Shown here: positions 58,001-64,000 of the stretch, piece by piece | Numbering within the stretch: position 1 is the stretch's first letter | Layout of the letters: each line of letters opens with the position of its first letter | Assembly: GCA_934561555.1 (NCBI GenBank) | Contig: CAKTGQ010000004.1 | Span: forward strand, 86,899 to 150,898 | Direction of reading: 5' to 3' | From: an uncultured Faecalibacterium sp. | GTDB taxonomy: Bacteria; Bacillota; Clostridia; Oscillospirales; Ruminococcaceae | DNA: 64,000 bases | The notes under the pieces: model-generated | Seen by the model: the letters and a program-made list of their open reading frames with translations, nothing else | Databases searched by the model: none | What the model was told of the DNA's origin: nothing | Program-made: the position numbers and the translations under genes

Positions 58001-58294
58001 CTGCGCGCCATCGGTGCTTCCAAGCACAACGTCTCGCAGGTGTTCAATGCCGAGACCTTCATCATCGGCCTGTGCTCCGGCGTGATGGGCGTGGTGCTCT
58101 GCCTGCTGCTGCTCATCCCCGGCAATATGCTCATCCACCACATCGCGGGCGATGTGAACGTGGTGGCATCGCTGCCGCCGCAGGCCGCACTGATCCTGAT
58201 CGTTCTGGCCACTCTGCTTACCATGCTGGGCGGCGTGATCCCTGCCCGCAGCGCCGCAAAGAGCAACCCCGTTAAGGCGCTGCGCTCTGAGTAA
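55088..58294 (+). CDS. ABC exporter, fused ATPase-permease (MacB-like) with very large extracytoplasmic domain
   Basis: 1068 residues. N-terminal ATPase: Walker A GPSGSGKTT, signature MSGGQMQRVAIARAL, Walker B ILLADEPTG. First helix near residue 275-300 (AGSIGIIGIALILSLSNGVS); then about 640 extracytoplasmic residues with long amphipathic stretches near 700-860 (repeated LQ/AL-rich helices); three C-terminal helices in FtsX order. Such transporters resist antimicrobial peptides or move lipoproteins. GGAAAGGCAC ribosome-binding site. An inverted repeat (55004-55036) lies in its control region. Confidence 0.93.
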   Translation: MLKLKQINKEYKTGELVQHALNNVSLNLRDNEFVAILGPSGSGKTTLLNIIGGLDRYDSGDLVINGISTKKYTDRDWDSYRNHTIGFVFQSYNLIPHQTVLGNVELALTISGVSKAERRRRAAAALEQVGLGNQLHKHPSEMSGGQMQRVAIARALVNNPDILLADEPTGALDSETSIQVMELLKEVARDRLVVMVTHNPELAERYATRIVKLKDGVIRSDTMPYEPEDEAAAAAPVHRNMGHSSMSLLTSLSLSFNNLLTKKARTLLTAFAGSIGIIGIALILSLSNGVSRYISNMEKSTLAAYPLQISSTGLDLTSMMDPDTYTSVSSSAEPAPDGMVTVSQLLSQLNIGATSNDLRSLKEYLDSDACTIRDNATVEYAYSSLPLIYRQNPDGTVQKLSPDTTFSDIASENTSVTSIMTSMSSPYVFCEMAETPALYEDQYDVKAGRWPEKYNELVLTLNADGSVSDYSLYAMGLRDQAELDKILQQYAQNQKIDLPTDYGTYTYDDFLGMTFKLVNKADCYVYDTEHKVWLSKLNDEAYMQQLVADSEELTIVGIVQPKADATSTILHSGLDYLHDLTYYVIDQAANSEIVRQQLADPDINVLTGEPFDTAGNSMLDIASLFSVDTDALKDAFQFDTSALHFDLDGAFDLNDGSFDLATLIDPSSFKLDLSGLPLPDMEMDMSELFDGVELNISQDGLQALMKKILNGYKRYIISNGLLNLDKIGFSSYMKTEAFQTLLNESMGDLLDTSGLEEQFADTLQQNLQTVMETYSVQLSEALQVQLTAALQEQMGPAIQKLAGRLEQKIAQAIQSNIAQLSTQVESALKIDPAVFQQAIQINMTGSDLTEMIKNTLLSSASSYDKVLSDIGYVDYAKPDGIYIYPNSFDTKAQVVSELDAYNAAMRQQGEEDKVIHYTDMVGTLMNSVTEIVGMVSNVLVAFVAISLVVSSIMIGVITYISVLERRKEIGILRAIGASKHNVSQVFNAETFIIGLCSGVMGVVLCLLLLIPGNMLIHHIAGDVNVVASLPPQAALILIVLATLLTMLGGVIPARSAAKSNPVKALRSE

Positions 58295-58305
58295 GTATTG
58301 CATTC

Positions 58306-58342
58306 AAATCCCTGCTGTGCGCTGTGTGCAGCAGGGATTTTT
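58306..58342 (+). terminator. Terminator of the ABC exporter gene
   Basis: Perfect 12-pair stem 58306-58317 with 58329-58340, T-run included. Confidence 0.88.
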
Positions 58343-58400
58343 GCATTCTGTCCCGGCTTGTGCTACAATAGAAAAAACTTCATTTCAAAGGAGCGTTTCC

Positions 58401-59228
58401 ATGCCTGTCATTCACGAGATCACCGACCTTACCGCCCCAGAGCTGGACATCTACGCCCGGCTCACGCAGGCGCAGCTGCGTAACCGGCTGGAGCCGGAGA
58501 AGGGCATCTTTATTGCCGAAAGCCCCAAGGTGATCGCCCGGGCGCTGGACGCTGGATACCAGCCCCTTTCCCTGCTGATGGAGCGCAAGCAGATCACCGG
58601 CCCGGCACAGGAGATCTTGACCCGCTGCGGCGATGTGCCGGTGTATACCGCCGACCGGGAGCTGCTGGCACAGCTCACCGGCTTTGCGCTGACCCGGGGC
58701 GTTTTGTGCGCCTTCCGCCGCCCTGCGCCCCGCACGGTGGAACAGGTGTGCGCCCACGCCCGCCGGGTAGCTGTACTGGAGGGCATTGTGGATTCCACCA
58801 ACGTGGGTGCTATCTTCCGCAGCGCTGCCGCGCTGAACATGGACGCCGTGCTCATTACCCCCTCCTGCTGCGACCCGCTGTGCCGCCGCGCGGTGCGGGT
58901 GAGCATGGGCACCGTGTTTCAAGTGCCGTGGGCACAAATCGGCACCTGCCCTGCCGACTGGCCGGAAAACGGCAGCGCTCAGCTCCACGCGCTGGGCTTC
59001 AAGACCGCCGCCATGGCGCTGAGTGACCGCTCGGTCAGTATCGACGATGCCGCTCTTGCTGCTGAGCCAAAGCTTGCCATCGTGCTGGGCACCGAGGGCG
59101 ATGGTCTGGCGGGCAGCACTATCGCCGCCTGCGATTACACCGTAAAGATCCCCATGTCCCATGGGGTGGATTCCCTCAACGTAGCCGCTGCCAGCGCCGT
59201 AGCCTTCTGGCAGCTTGGTCGATTGTAA
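58401..59228 (+). CDS. TrmH/SpoU-family RNA 2'-O-methyltransferase
   Basis: 275 residues from MPVIHEITDLTAPELDIYAR, with AAAGGAGCG upstream; 28 further codons are open before it but lack a site. Substrate-binding domain (EPEKGIFIAESPKVIARALD), then the three SPOUT knot motifs: STNVGAIFRSAAALNMDAVL, LAIVLGTEGDGL and IPMSHGVDSLNVAAASAVAF. Methylates 2'-OH of a ribose in rRNA or tRNA; the exact position cannot be told. Confidence 0.92.
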   Translation: MPVIHEITDLTAPELDIYARLTQAQLRNRLEPEKGIFIAESPKVIARALDAGYQPLSLLMERKQITGPAQEILTRCGDVPVYTADRELLAQLTGFALTRGVLCAFRRPAPRTVEQVCAHARRVAVLEGIVDSTNVGAIFRSAAALNMDAVLITPSCCDPLCRRAVRVSMGTVFQVPWAQIGTCPADWPENGSAQLHALGFKTAAMALSDRSVSIDDAALAAEPKLAIVLGTEGDGLAGSTIAACDYTVKIPMSHGVDSLNVAAASAVAFWQLGRL

Positions 59229-59256
59229 GTTCCCCGCTCACGCTCTCCGAAATTGC

Positions 59257-59285
59257 TTGACAAACGCCCCAAAACGCGGTACACT
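59257..59285 (+). promoter_or_regulatory. Promoter of the tRNA-Ala locus
   Basis: TTGACA (59257-59262), 17-base spacer, TACACT (59280-59285). Transcription would first pass the truncated tRNA copy at 59303. Confidence 0.72.
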
Positions 59286-59300
59286 ATCAGCGTCATCGAT

Positions 59301-59324
59301 ATGGGCCTATAGCTCAGCTGGGAG
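59301..59324 (+). repeat. Truncated copy of the tRNA-Ala 5' end
   Basis: 24 bases, beginning ATGGGCCTATAGC and ending GGGAG, are identical to 59417-59440, the 5' third of tRNA-Ala. The copy keeps the promoter; after it the sequence diverges and contains two small hairpins (59345-59365 and 59382-59399). Interpreted as a scar of an insertion or a tandem duplication at the tRNA gene. Confidence 0.8.
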
Positions 59325-59418
59325 TGCAAGAGTATCGCTTTTGTGCCCCACAGAGTTGTGGGCATTCAAATGGGGAGTATGTCGGTTGGTCGCCCAACCG
59401 AGTCACGCCCCTAAATAT

Positions 59419-59494
59419 GGGCCTATAGCTCAGCTGGGAGAGCGTTCGGTTCGCATCCGAGAGGTCAAGGGTTCGAATCCCTCTAGGTCCACCA
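59419..59494 (+). tRNA. tRNA-Ala (anticodon CGC)
   Basis: 76 bases with encoded CCA. Acceptor arms GGGCCTA and TAGGTCC (one G.U), D-arm GCTC/GAGC, anticodon arm TTCGG-TTCGCAT-CCGAG giving CGC at 34-36, T-loop TTCGAAT with four good stem pairs and one A.C mismatch at 49-65. Reads GCG codons. Confidence 0.88.
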
Positions 59495-59498
59495 ATTT

Positions 59499-59530
59499 GC
59501 CGCATCGTTTTGTACGATGCGGCGTTTTTT
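59499..59530 (+). terminator. Terminator of tRNA-Ala
   Basis: Perfect 10-pair stem 59499-59508 with 59514-59523, then GTTTTTT. Confidence 0.9.
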
Positions 59531-59550
59531 ATGTCTAAAAAAAACTTGGC

Positions 59551-59592
59551 TGACCGTGCCGGGTTCCGAACCCTGAAGTCGGATGCGAACCG
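59551..59592 (-). other. Antisense 3'-half tRNA-like fragment at the element edge
   Basis: On the minus strand, CGGTTCGCATCCGA (59579-59592) repeats the anticodon arm of tRNA-Ala, followed by GGGTTCGGAACCC (59561-59573), a T-arm-like hairpin, and GGCACGGTC. No 5' half is present. It may be the attachment-site copy left at the end of the integrated element. Confidence 0.55.
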
Positions 59593-59683
59593 GGCGGGGT
59601 CATAAATGTACTTTTTGAAAATCCATCGGTTTCACGCTTCTTTCTTTGAATTTTACACAGTGCTGCGGGCAAGCGCATCGCTT

Positions 59684-61297
59684 TTATGCCCCCTTTTCGG
59701 AAATTTCTTCAAAAATTTCCGCACCATCGTAGGTCGATACAGCCTTGAGCTGCTCCACTTGATTGAAGCTGGCGTTCAGGGTGATCGAGATTTCATAGTC
59801 TTTTCGGACGCGAATCTCCTTAATGAACTGCTGCAAGATGGCGCGCCGTTCATCGTGGTTGGCAGTGTCATACACATCCGCCCATGTAAGAAGTTCATTG
59901 CAGATGTAGTTACTGCGCTTTGCCGTTTTGGTGGCTTCTTCGTATTCTTCCTGCGCCTGAACAAGCTGCTTTTCCAGAGTTTCCAAAGCCTCTCTTGCCT
60001 CGGCCACCAGTGTGCCCAGCAGTTCTTTGTCCAAGGCACTCACGCCCCGGATGACGAGGATGGTTTCGGCTTTCAGGTCGTCCAGTTCTTTCTGCTTGCT
60101 TTCCAAGTCTTTCTGGAGTTTCTTGACCTTCTTCTGGATACGAGCGGCATCGTTGGTCTTGACCGATTCCAGCAGCTTCTTCCGGGAAACCTCGCGGAAC
60201 TGTGCGAAGATCTGCCGGACAACTTCTTCCACAATGGAATCCAGCTTAGAAACACCATAGCCGGACTGCCCATCGCAGTCACCCGGATGCCGGATCTTAT
60301 AAAAGCAGCTATACCGGGGCCGGACTTCTTTCACCGTATGCCCATCGGCGTAGGTGTGTGTCCGTCCGCTGCTGGTCAGGCTCAAGCGGTTGCCGCAGTG
60401 ACCGCAGTAAACCAGCCCGGTCAACAGGGCTTTGGAACTGGTGCCCAGTGAAGTGCCGCCACGCTCACAGGTGCGTGCCTGCCGCAGTTCCTGTGCCTGC
60501 TCGAACAGCTCTGGTTCGATGATGCGGAGCTGCGGACACTCCGTCTCCACCGCACCGTTGATGAGGTATCCCGTGTATCCTTTGTTCTTGATCATCCGAA
60601 CGATGCTGGTGTTGGGAATGTTTTTGTTGTTCCGTCCTACGACTCCCTGTTCATAAAGATAGTGGCTCAACTTCTGTGCGCCGTAGCCCTCATAAACATA
60701 CTTGTGAAAGATCAGCCGGACGATCTCAGCTTCCGCTTCATCAATCACAAGATCGCAGACCTCCTGATTCTTCTTATTTACCCGGCCAAGCCGGACACGC
60801 TTATAGCCGTAAGGCACGGTGCCGCCTGTATAGTGGCCTTCCCCGGTGAGCTGTTCCAGCCTTGTCCGGGTACGGACAGAGGTTTTCAAACTCTCGCCGG
60901 ATGCCTGCCAGTAGCGGATGTAGTTCATCAGCTTGTCCACATGGGTGTCGAACCGCTGCTGTCCTTCGTTTACGCTCCAGACCTCGATGCCCTGCTTCGT
61001 GAACCACTCCACGATAAAGGGTGTTTCATCGTCACGGCGACCGAGACGGTCAAACATGAACACCAGCAGAATGTCAAACTTGCCCTCCATCGCGGCCTGT
61101 TGGATTTTCTGGAGTTCGTCACGCTCTTTGGCAGATTTCTTGAAGCCAGAAACGCCTTTCTCGGAAAATTCCTTGACGATCTCCCAGCCCTGACTTTCTG
61201 CAAAGTTGCGGCAGGCTTCTTTCTGCATGGGAATGTCGTCCTTTTCGACTTGTCCTTTGGTCGAAACACGGTATAAGGTATAGACACGTTTTTTCAT
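59684..61297 (-). CDS. Large serine site-specific recombinase
   Basis: 537 residues. Resolvase-like catalytic domain with YTLYRVSTKGQ (nucleophile Ser12), FDILLVFMFDRLGRRDDETP and the Arg pair; recombinase domain (TVPYGYKRVRLG, EAEIVRLIFHKYVYEGYG); zinc ribbon starting CGHCGNRLSL with later Cys residues near CFYKIRHPGDC; long coiled coil (KKVKKLQKDLESKQKELDDL). This is the integrase/excisionase class of TnpX and phiC31-like elements. It sits next to the tRNA-Ala locus and reads toward it, as expected for an enzyme at the element edge. Confidence 0.95.
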   Translation of the reverse strand: MKKRVYTLYRVSTKGQVEKDDIPMQKEACRNFAESQGWEIVKEFSEKGVSGFKKSAKERDELQKIQQAAMEGKFDILLVFMFDRLGRRDDETPFIVEWFTKQGIEVWSVNEGQQRFDTHVDKLMNYIRYWQASGESLKTSVRTRTRLEQLTGEGHYTGGTVPYGYKRVRLGRVNKKNQEVCDLVIDEAEAEIVRLIFHKYVYEGYGAQKLSHYLYEQGVVGRNNKNIPNTSIVRMIKNKGYTGYLINGAVETECPQLRIIEPELFEQAQELRQARTCERGGTSLGTSSKALLTGLVYCGHCGNRLSLTSSGRTHTYADGHTVKEVRPRYSCFYKIRHPGDCDGQSGYGVSKLDSIVEEVVRQIFAQFREVSRKKLLESVKTNDAARIQKKVKKLQKDLESKQKELDDLKAETILVIRGVSALDKELLGTLVAEAREALETLEKQLVQAQEEYEEATKTAKRSNYICNELLTWADVYDTANHDERRAILQQFIKEIRVRKDYEISITLNASFNQVEQLKAVSTYDGAEIFEEISEKGA

Positions 61298-61415
61298 TTC
61301 AATCTCTCTTTCTTTGAGTGAGAAAGGAAAAAATCAAACGTGTTTCGTCCATATTTTGTTTTCAAGGTTCAGTTCGATTTTATCTTATCTCACGCATTCA
61401 AGGAACACAAGGATG

Positions 61416-61577
61416 TCAGGCAGCGGTGTGCCCTGCCGTGCGCAGGATGGTGGTTTGCAGCAGTTTCTGGATCGCATCCAGACAGTCCGTATCCGCAGAC
61501 GCATAGGTGATCTTGACCTTGCAGCCTTTGACGGAAATAGTTTCCGATTTAGCGGTGGTATCGCAGATAGCGTTCAT
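61416..61577 (-). CDS. Small conserved mobile-element protein
   Basis: 53 residues: MNAICDTTAKSETISVKGCK, then ITYASADTDCLDAIQKLLQT. AGAAAGGAGG stands seven bases before the ATG, a very strong ribosome-binding site. It overlaps the 3' end of the toxin gene by 29 bases in another frame. Possibly a recombinase-linked accessory protein or the antitoxin in reversed order; neither can be shown. Confidence 0.65.
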   Translation of the reverse strand: MNAICDTTAKSETISVKGCKVKITYASADTDCLDAIQKLLQTTILRTAGHTAA

Positions 61578-61965
61578 AGGCCTCCTTTCTCCATACCCAT
61601 TCGTTCAAATCGAGCTGATACAGCAGCGCATAATTAAGCCGAATGAGTTCCGGGATGCTCAACCGCCCCATCGGGCGGATCAGCCGTCCCTTGCTGATGG
61701 TCTGGACAGATTCTGCCAAAATCATAGAAGGCTGCACAAAAGCCCGATTACCGCCCACAAGAACGTGGGATTGGTGATCGGGCTTCTTTCCGATATTGGA
61801 TGTGACAGGCGCAACAATGAGATTGGGCGAATAGCAGTTTGCGGTGTTGTTCTGCACCACGACCACCGGGCGGATACCGCCCTGCTCGGAGCCAAGGTGC
61901 GGCTCCAGATTGGCGTAGTAAATATCACCACGCAGAAACTTTCGGTTGACTGGGATCATGCTCAT
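61549..61965 (-). CDS. PemK/MazF-family endoribonuclease toxin
   Basis: 138 residues. RGDIYYANLEPHLGSEQGGI, RPVVVVQNNTANCYSPNLIV and VAPVTSNIGKKP are the conserved MazF/PemK strands; catalytic Arg in IRPVVVV and the Thr/Ser of APVTS are present. C-terminal half is longer than in E. coli MazF. Start at MSMIPVN, whose ATG overlaps the upstream stop by one base (TGATG). No typical MazE antitoxin lies upstream. Confidence 0.85.
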   Translation of the reverse strand: MSMIPVNRKFLRGDIYYANLEPHLGSEQGGIRPVVVVQNNTANCYSPNLIVAPVTSNIGKKPDHQSHVLVGGNRAFVQPSMILAESVQTISKGRLIRPMGRLSIPELIRLNYALLYQLDLNEWVWRKEAYERYLRYHR

Positions 61966-62762
61966 CACCGCTTGCAAGGCAGACTGTGGGCACGACCAGC
62001 ACCGTTGTAAATGGACAGGATCTGTTTCATGTGGCGGTCCGCCACGTTGCCAGTGCCGTTCTGTGCCAGCCGGGTGATGGTCTTGGGATGCACTGTGCGC
62101 AGCCGGAGAATCAGCCGTTCCCGGCTGTATTCGCCCTGATACAGAGCCAGAAAACGAGCCATGCCATGCAGGATGCCCGACAGGAAGGAATCAGAATCGC
62201 CGCCCCACGCATCTACGAGAACACTCAGCATTTCATGGTAAAGGGCTGTGCCGTAGCTCTTGTAGATGTAGTAGGCCGAACGGATGCAGTAGATTTTCCA
62301 TGGAGCGCGAATCCCATCCAGTGCAAAGCGGACACCTGTATCCTCCGTTACCGAAACAAAATCGCAGGCGTTTTCTTCGTGTGCCACCAGTTTGGCACGA
62401 AGCTGTTCACCCGCGGTCAGTTCGCTGGAAATTCCCGTCTGCACAGCAAACAGCAGAGCTTCATGCTCTTTGGAAAGGCCGTAGAAGACCTTGCAGCGAA
62501 TCGGGAGGTCACGCCCATCGTTGCACGTTTTCCGTGCCTCAATGGTGTTCTGACCATCAAAGACGAAGTAGCGGCCATCCCGGTAGCTGACCTTCGGCTC
62601 ATTGGCGATGTACTCCGAAAAGTTTGCTGCGATCCGTGCAACCTTGCCCATGCGGAGCAGCCGCTGGTATTCGGCGCAGGGGTTCAGCAGAACGCTGTCA
62701 ACGTACCGCACCTCGAAGTTGCACTCCGGCAAGCTGGAAAGGTTCAGGTTAGAAAGCATCAT
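61965..62762 (-). CDS. ParB-like nuclease-fold protein (DUF6551-like)
   Basis: 265 residues. NFEVRYVDSVLLNPCAEYQR, YFVFDGQNTIEARKTC and FYGLSKEHEALLFAVQ resemble ParB-N-type domains (the GQ/GxxR-like loop is FDGQNT). The C-terminal part is helical and not recognisable. The start overlaps the stop of the ParB-like gene upstream (ATGA), so the two are translated together. Common on conjugative elements; function unknown. Confidence 0.72.
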   Translation of the reverse strand: MMLSNLNLSSLPECNFEVRYVDSVLLNPCAEYQRLLRMGKVARIAANFSEYIANEPKVSYRDGRYFVFDGQNTIEARKTCNDGRDLPIRCKVFYGLSKEHEALLFAVQTGISSELTAGEQLRAKLVAHEENACDFVSVTEDTGVRFALDGIRAPWKIYCIRSAYYIYKSYGTALYHEMLSVLVDAWGGDSDSFLSGILHGMARFLALYQGEYSRERLILRLRTVHPKTITRLAQNGTGNVADRHMKQILSIYNGAGRAHSLPCKR

Positions 62763-63748
62763 AGCGTTTTCTCCTTTATTTTCAGAAGATACTGCACAGC
62801 ATCTTCGGTCAAGTCGTGAATGATCTTGCGGCAGTCCGAATCTTCAAAAACATCCGGGTATTCTTTGAAAATCGTATTCCAGCGGCGAATGAAGTCCTCT
62901 TTGGCACCCTGCACTTCGCACATCATCAGGGAGCCGTTTGCAACGGCTCGTTCCTGATAGCGGTTTTCAATGGATGTTTTCAGCGTGGCTTTTTCTTCTT
63001 CGGTGAGCTGGCGTTGATGCCCTTGGATGGTTTTGCTGATTTCAGAAAGCGTTTGTTTTGAAGAAGTTGTTTCCGCTTTTCGGGGCTGACGTTCCTGCTT
63101 TGGCTTCCGCAATTCTGCGAGGGCCGCAGCGATTTCTGCCTTTGATGTTTTTGCCAAGGCGGTAATCTCCGCATCCGTTGCTTTGATGCGTCCAGTCAGG
63201 ATATCCTCTCTTGCACCGGGAACTGCATCTTCCGCTGCGTCTACGCCTTTGGCATACTTCTCTGCTCTCTTTACGGTAGCCGCCCCAACGCCGTTTTGTG
63301 CGGCAATGCGCTCACAGGTGGAGAGCTGCTTTGCCCTCAATGGATCATTTTGAACCATTGAGGTGAACCGTCCGTTCTCATCGTGTGCCCGCTCTTTGGA
63401 GCCGCCCCGTGCCAGCTTTTCGGATTCGTACAGCTTACCCATCAGGAACTTCTTCCGCTCCGGGTCAAGATTTCTGCGCCCAAGCTGGTTCTGGCAGATC
63501 CACGAAAGAGCCGCATAGCGATTGTCCAGCTTGATTTCCTGTATCTGAAAGGCAATGAACGGATGCTTCCGCAGGATGCGGTAGCGGGTGTGTCCGTCCA
63601 AAATAAAGCCATTCCAGATGATGAGCGGATTCAGCAGCCGTCCTTCGTGGAGAATGTTCTGCTCAAGCTGTTGTTCTTCTTCAAAATTCAGGGGCGGGAT
63701 CTTGCCCTGAAACTCCGGGTCGATTTTAAGCGCACTCAGATTCATCAT
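62759..63748 (-). CDS. ParB/Spo0J-like DNA-binding protein
   Basis: 329 residues. ParB-N region FEEEQQLEQNILHEGRLLNP, LIIWNGFILDGHTRYRIL (the GHTRY variant of the GERRW box) and a helix-turn-helix region with TCERIAAQNGVGAATVKRAE. Lysine- and glutamate-rich linker, then a C-terminal helical part. May serve in element partition or regulation. Overlaps the zinc-ribbon frame at its 5' end. Confidence 0.8.
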   Translation of the reverse strand: MMNLSALKIDPEFQGKIPPLNFEEEQQLEQNILHEGRLLNPLIIWNGFILDGHTRYRILRKHPFIAFQIQEIKLDNRYAALSWICQNQLGRRNLDPERKKFLMGKLYESEKLARGGSKERAHDENGRFTSMVQNDPLRAKQLSTCERIAAQNGVGAATVKRAEKYAKGVDAAEDAVPGAREDILTGRIKATDAEITALAKTSKAEIAAALAELRKPKQERQPRKAETTSSKQTLSEISKTIQGHQRQLTEEEKATLKTSIENRYQERAVANGSLMMCEVQGAKEDFIRRWNTIFKEYPDVFEDSDCRKIIHDLTEDAVQYLLKIKEKTL

Positions 63749-63976
63749 CGAAATGGCCTCGCTTCACATACTGCCCAGCGTTCTTGTCGGGCTGTACATA
63801 ATAATCGAAACCGTAGCGAATCTGGCAGTAGGTGCAGACGTCCTTGATTTTCTGCTTGGGGTCTGCGCGCCGGACATGAACGCCCTTTGCTCCCTGAAAG
63901 GAATCCAGACAAATCGGGCAGAGGTGATATTGTCAATATCAGTTGACAGATAAAACTCAAAGAATATCCATATCAT
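63726..63976 (-). pseudogene. Possible frameshifted zinc-ribbon protein
   Basis: An open frame 63726-63932 on the minus strand reads HLCPICLDSFQGAKGVHVRR, then CTYCQIRYGFDYYVQPDKNA and ends FDDESECA. It has two CxxC pairs but no usable start. A second frame from ATG 63976 (MIWIFFEFYLSTDIDNIT) meets it near 63920, which fits one gene broken by a frameshift; sequencing error is also possible. Confidence 0.45.
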
Positions 63977-64000
63977 GCAGCTACCATCTGAGCAACATAG

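Larger units (their letters stand above)
59551..64000. mobile_element. Edge of an integrated element (ICE/IME or phage-plasmid type), incomplete
   Basis: Starts between the tRNA-Ala terminator and the recombinase and runs past the window. All genes are on the minus strand: large serine recombinase, small protein, PemK/MazF toxin, two ParB-like proteins, zinc-ribbon relic. Less biased codon use than the surrounding core genes. No conjugation, phage structural or replication gene is visible yet, so the type stays open. Confidence 0.7.

Noticed and set aside
61416..61577. TnpW identity for the 53-residue protein
   Set aside because: Size and context fit, but the remembered TnpW sequence pattern does not match, so no name is given.

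Overview
The window is one contiguous stretch of chromosome from a GC-rich, low-redundancy Firmicute. Gene content (rimP-nusA-ylxR-ylxQ-infB order, a CIRCE-type heat-shock operator, FCD-GntR regulation, AgcS and OadB-type sodium-linked proteins, a Spo0A-like protein in degenerate form) and the closely packed, strongly Shine-Dalgarno-led genes point to a gut clostridium of the Oscillospiraceae/Ruminococcaceae, most likely Faecalibacterium or a near relative. The organism call is an inference from gene content, not from a marker gene.

Layout. 1-2.7 kb: minus-strand translation/transcription operon rimP-nusA-ylxR-ylxQ-infB (infB cut by the window edge). 2.7-11.8 kb: M29 aminopeptidase, AgcS symporter, a MATE exporter with a long structured leader, a divergent phosphodiesterase, a pyruvate-kinase-like barrel, a PfkB kinase, and the beta and gamma subunits of a sodium-pumping decarboxylase behind a riboswitch-like leader. 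11.8-17 kb: AraC regulator divergent from a GPH symporter / serine esterase / ene-reductase operon that looks like an import-hydrolyse-reduce pathway for a conjugated unsaturated compound. 17-17.8 kb: gene-free repeat field. 17.9-21.7 kb: CaCA cation exchanger (second copy of the same leader RNA), CmpB-type membrane protein, iron alcohol dehydrogenase. 21.9-23.1 kb: tRNA-Thr followed by a small hicAB island. 23.3-27.4 kb: FtsX-type ABC exporter pair and a TIM-barrel isomerase. 27.5-39.6 kb: gene relics, GNAT, recG, acyltransferase/glycosyltransferase/phosphoesterase group, a catalytically dead DD-carboxypeptidase homologue, DmpA peptidase, FUSC protein, second MATE, AI-2E transporter. 39.9-44 kb: a solute-binding/5'-nucleotidase-C fusion lipoprotein with a hybrid sensor kinase. 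44.1-54.7 kb: secreted protein, M18 peptidase, APC permease, GntR regulator, Hsp20, small DUF proteins, HAD phosphatase, YitT, and a three-gene unit with a degenerate Spo0A. 55-59.2 kb: 1068-residue ABC exporter and an rRNA/tRNA methylase. 59.3-64 kb: tRNA-Ala locus with duplicated fragments, then the edge of an integrated element (large serine recombinase, PemK/MazF toxin, two ParB-like proteins) that runs off the window.

Beyond the genes, the strongest regulatory signals are two homologous leader RNAs with terminator-overlapping P1 helices (10269-10420 and 18869-19020), a dyad between divergent promoters at 7166-7190, a GntR-type 28-bp palindrome over the permease promoter, a hicAB operator, a CIRCE element, and a three-copy family of 3'-end repeat elements whose hairpin arms differ in sequence but keep pairing and the same UNCG-type loop.
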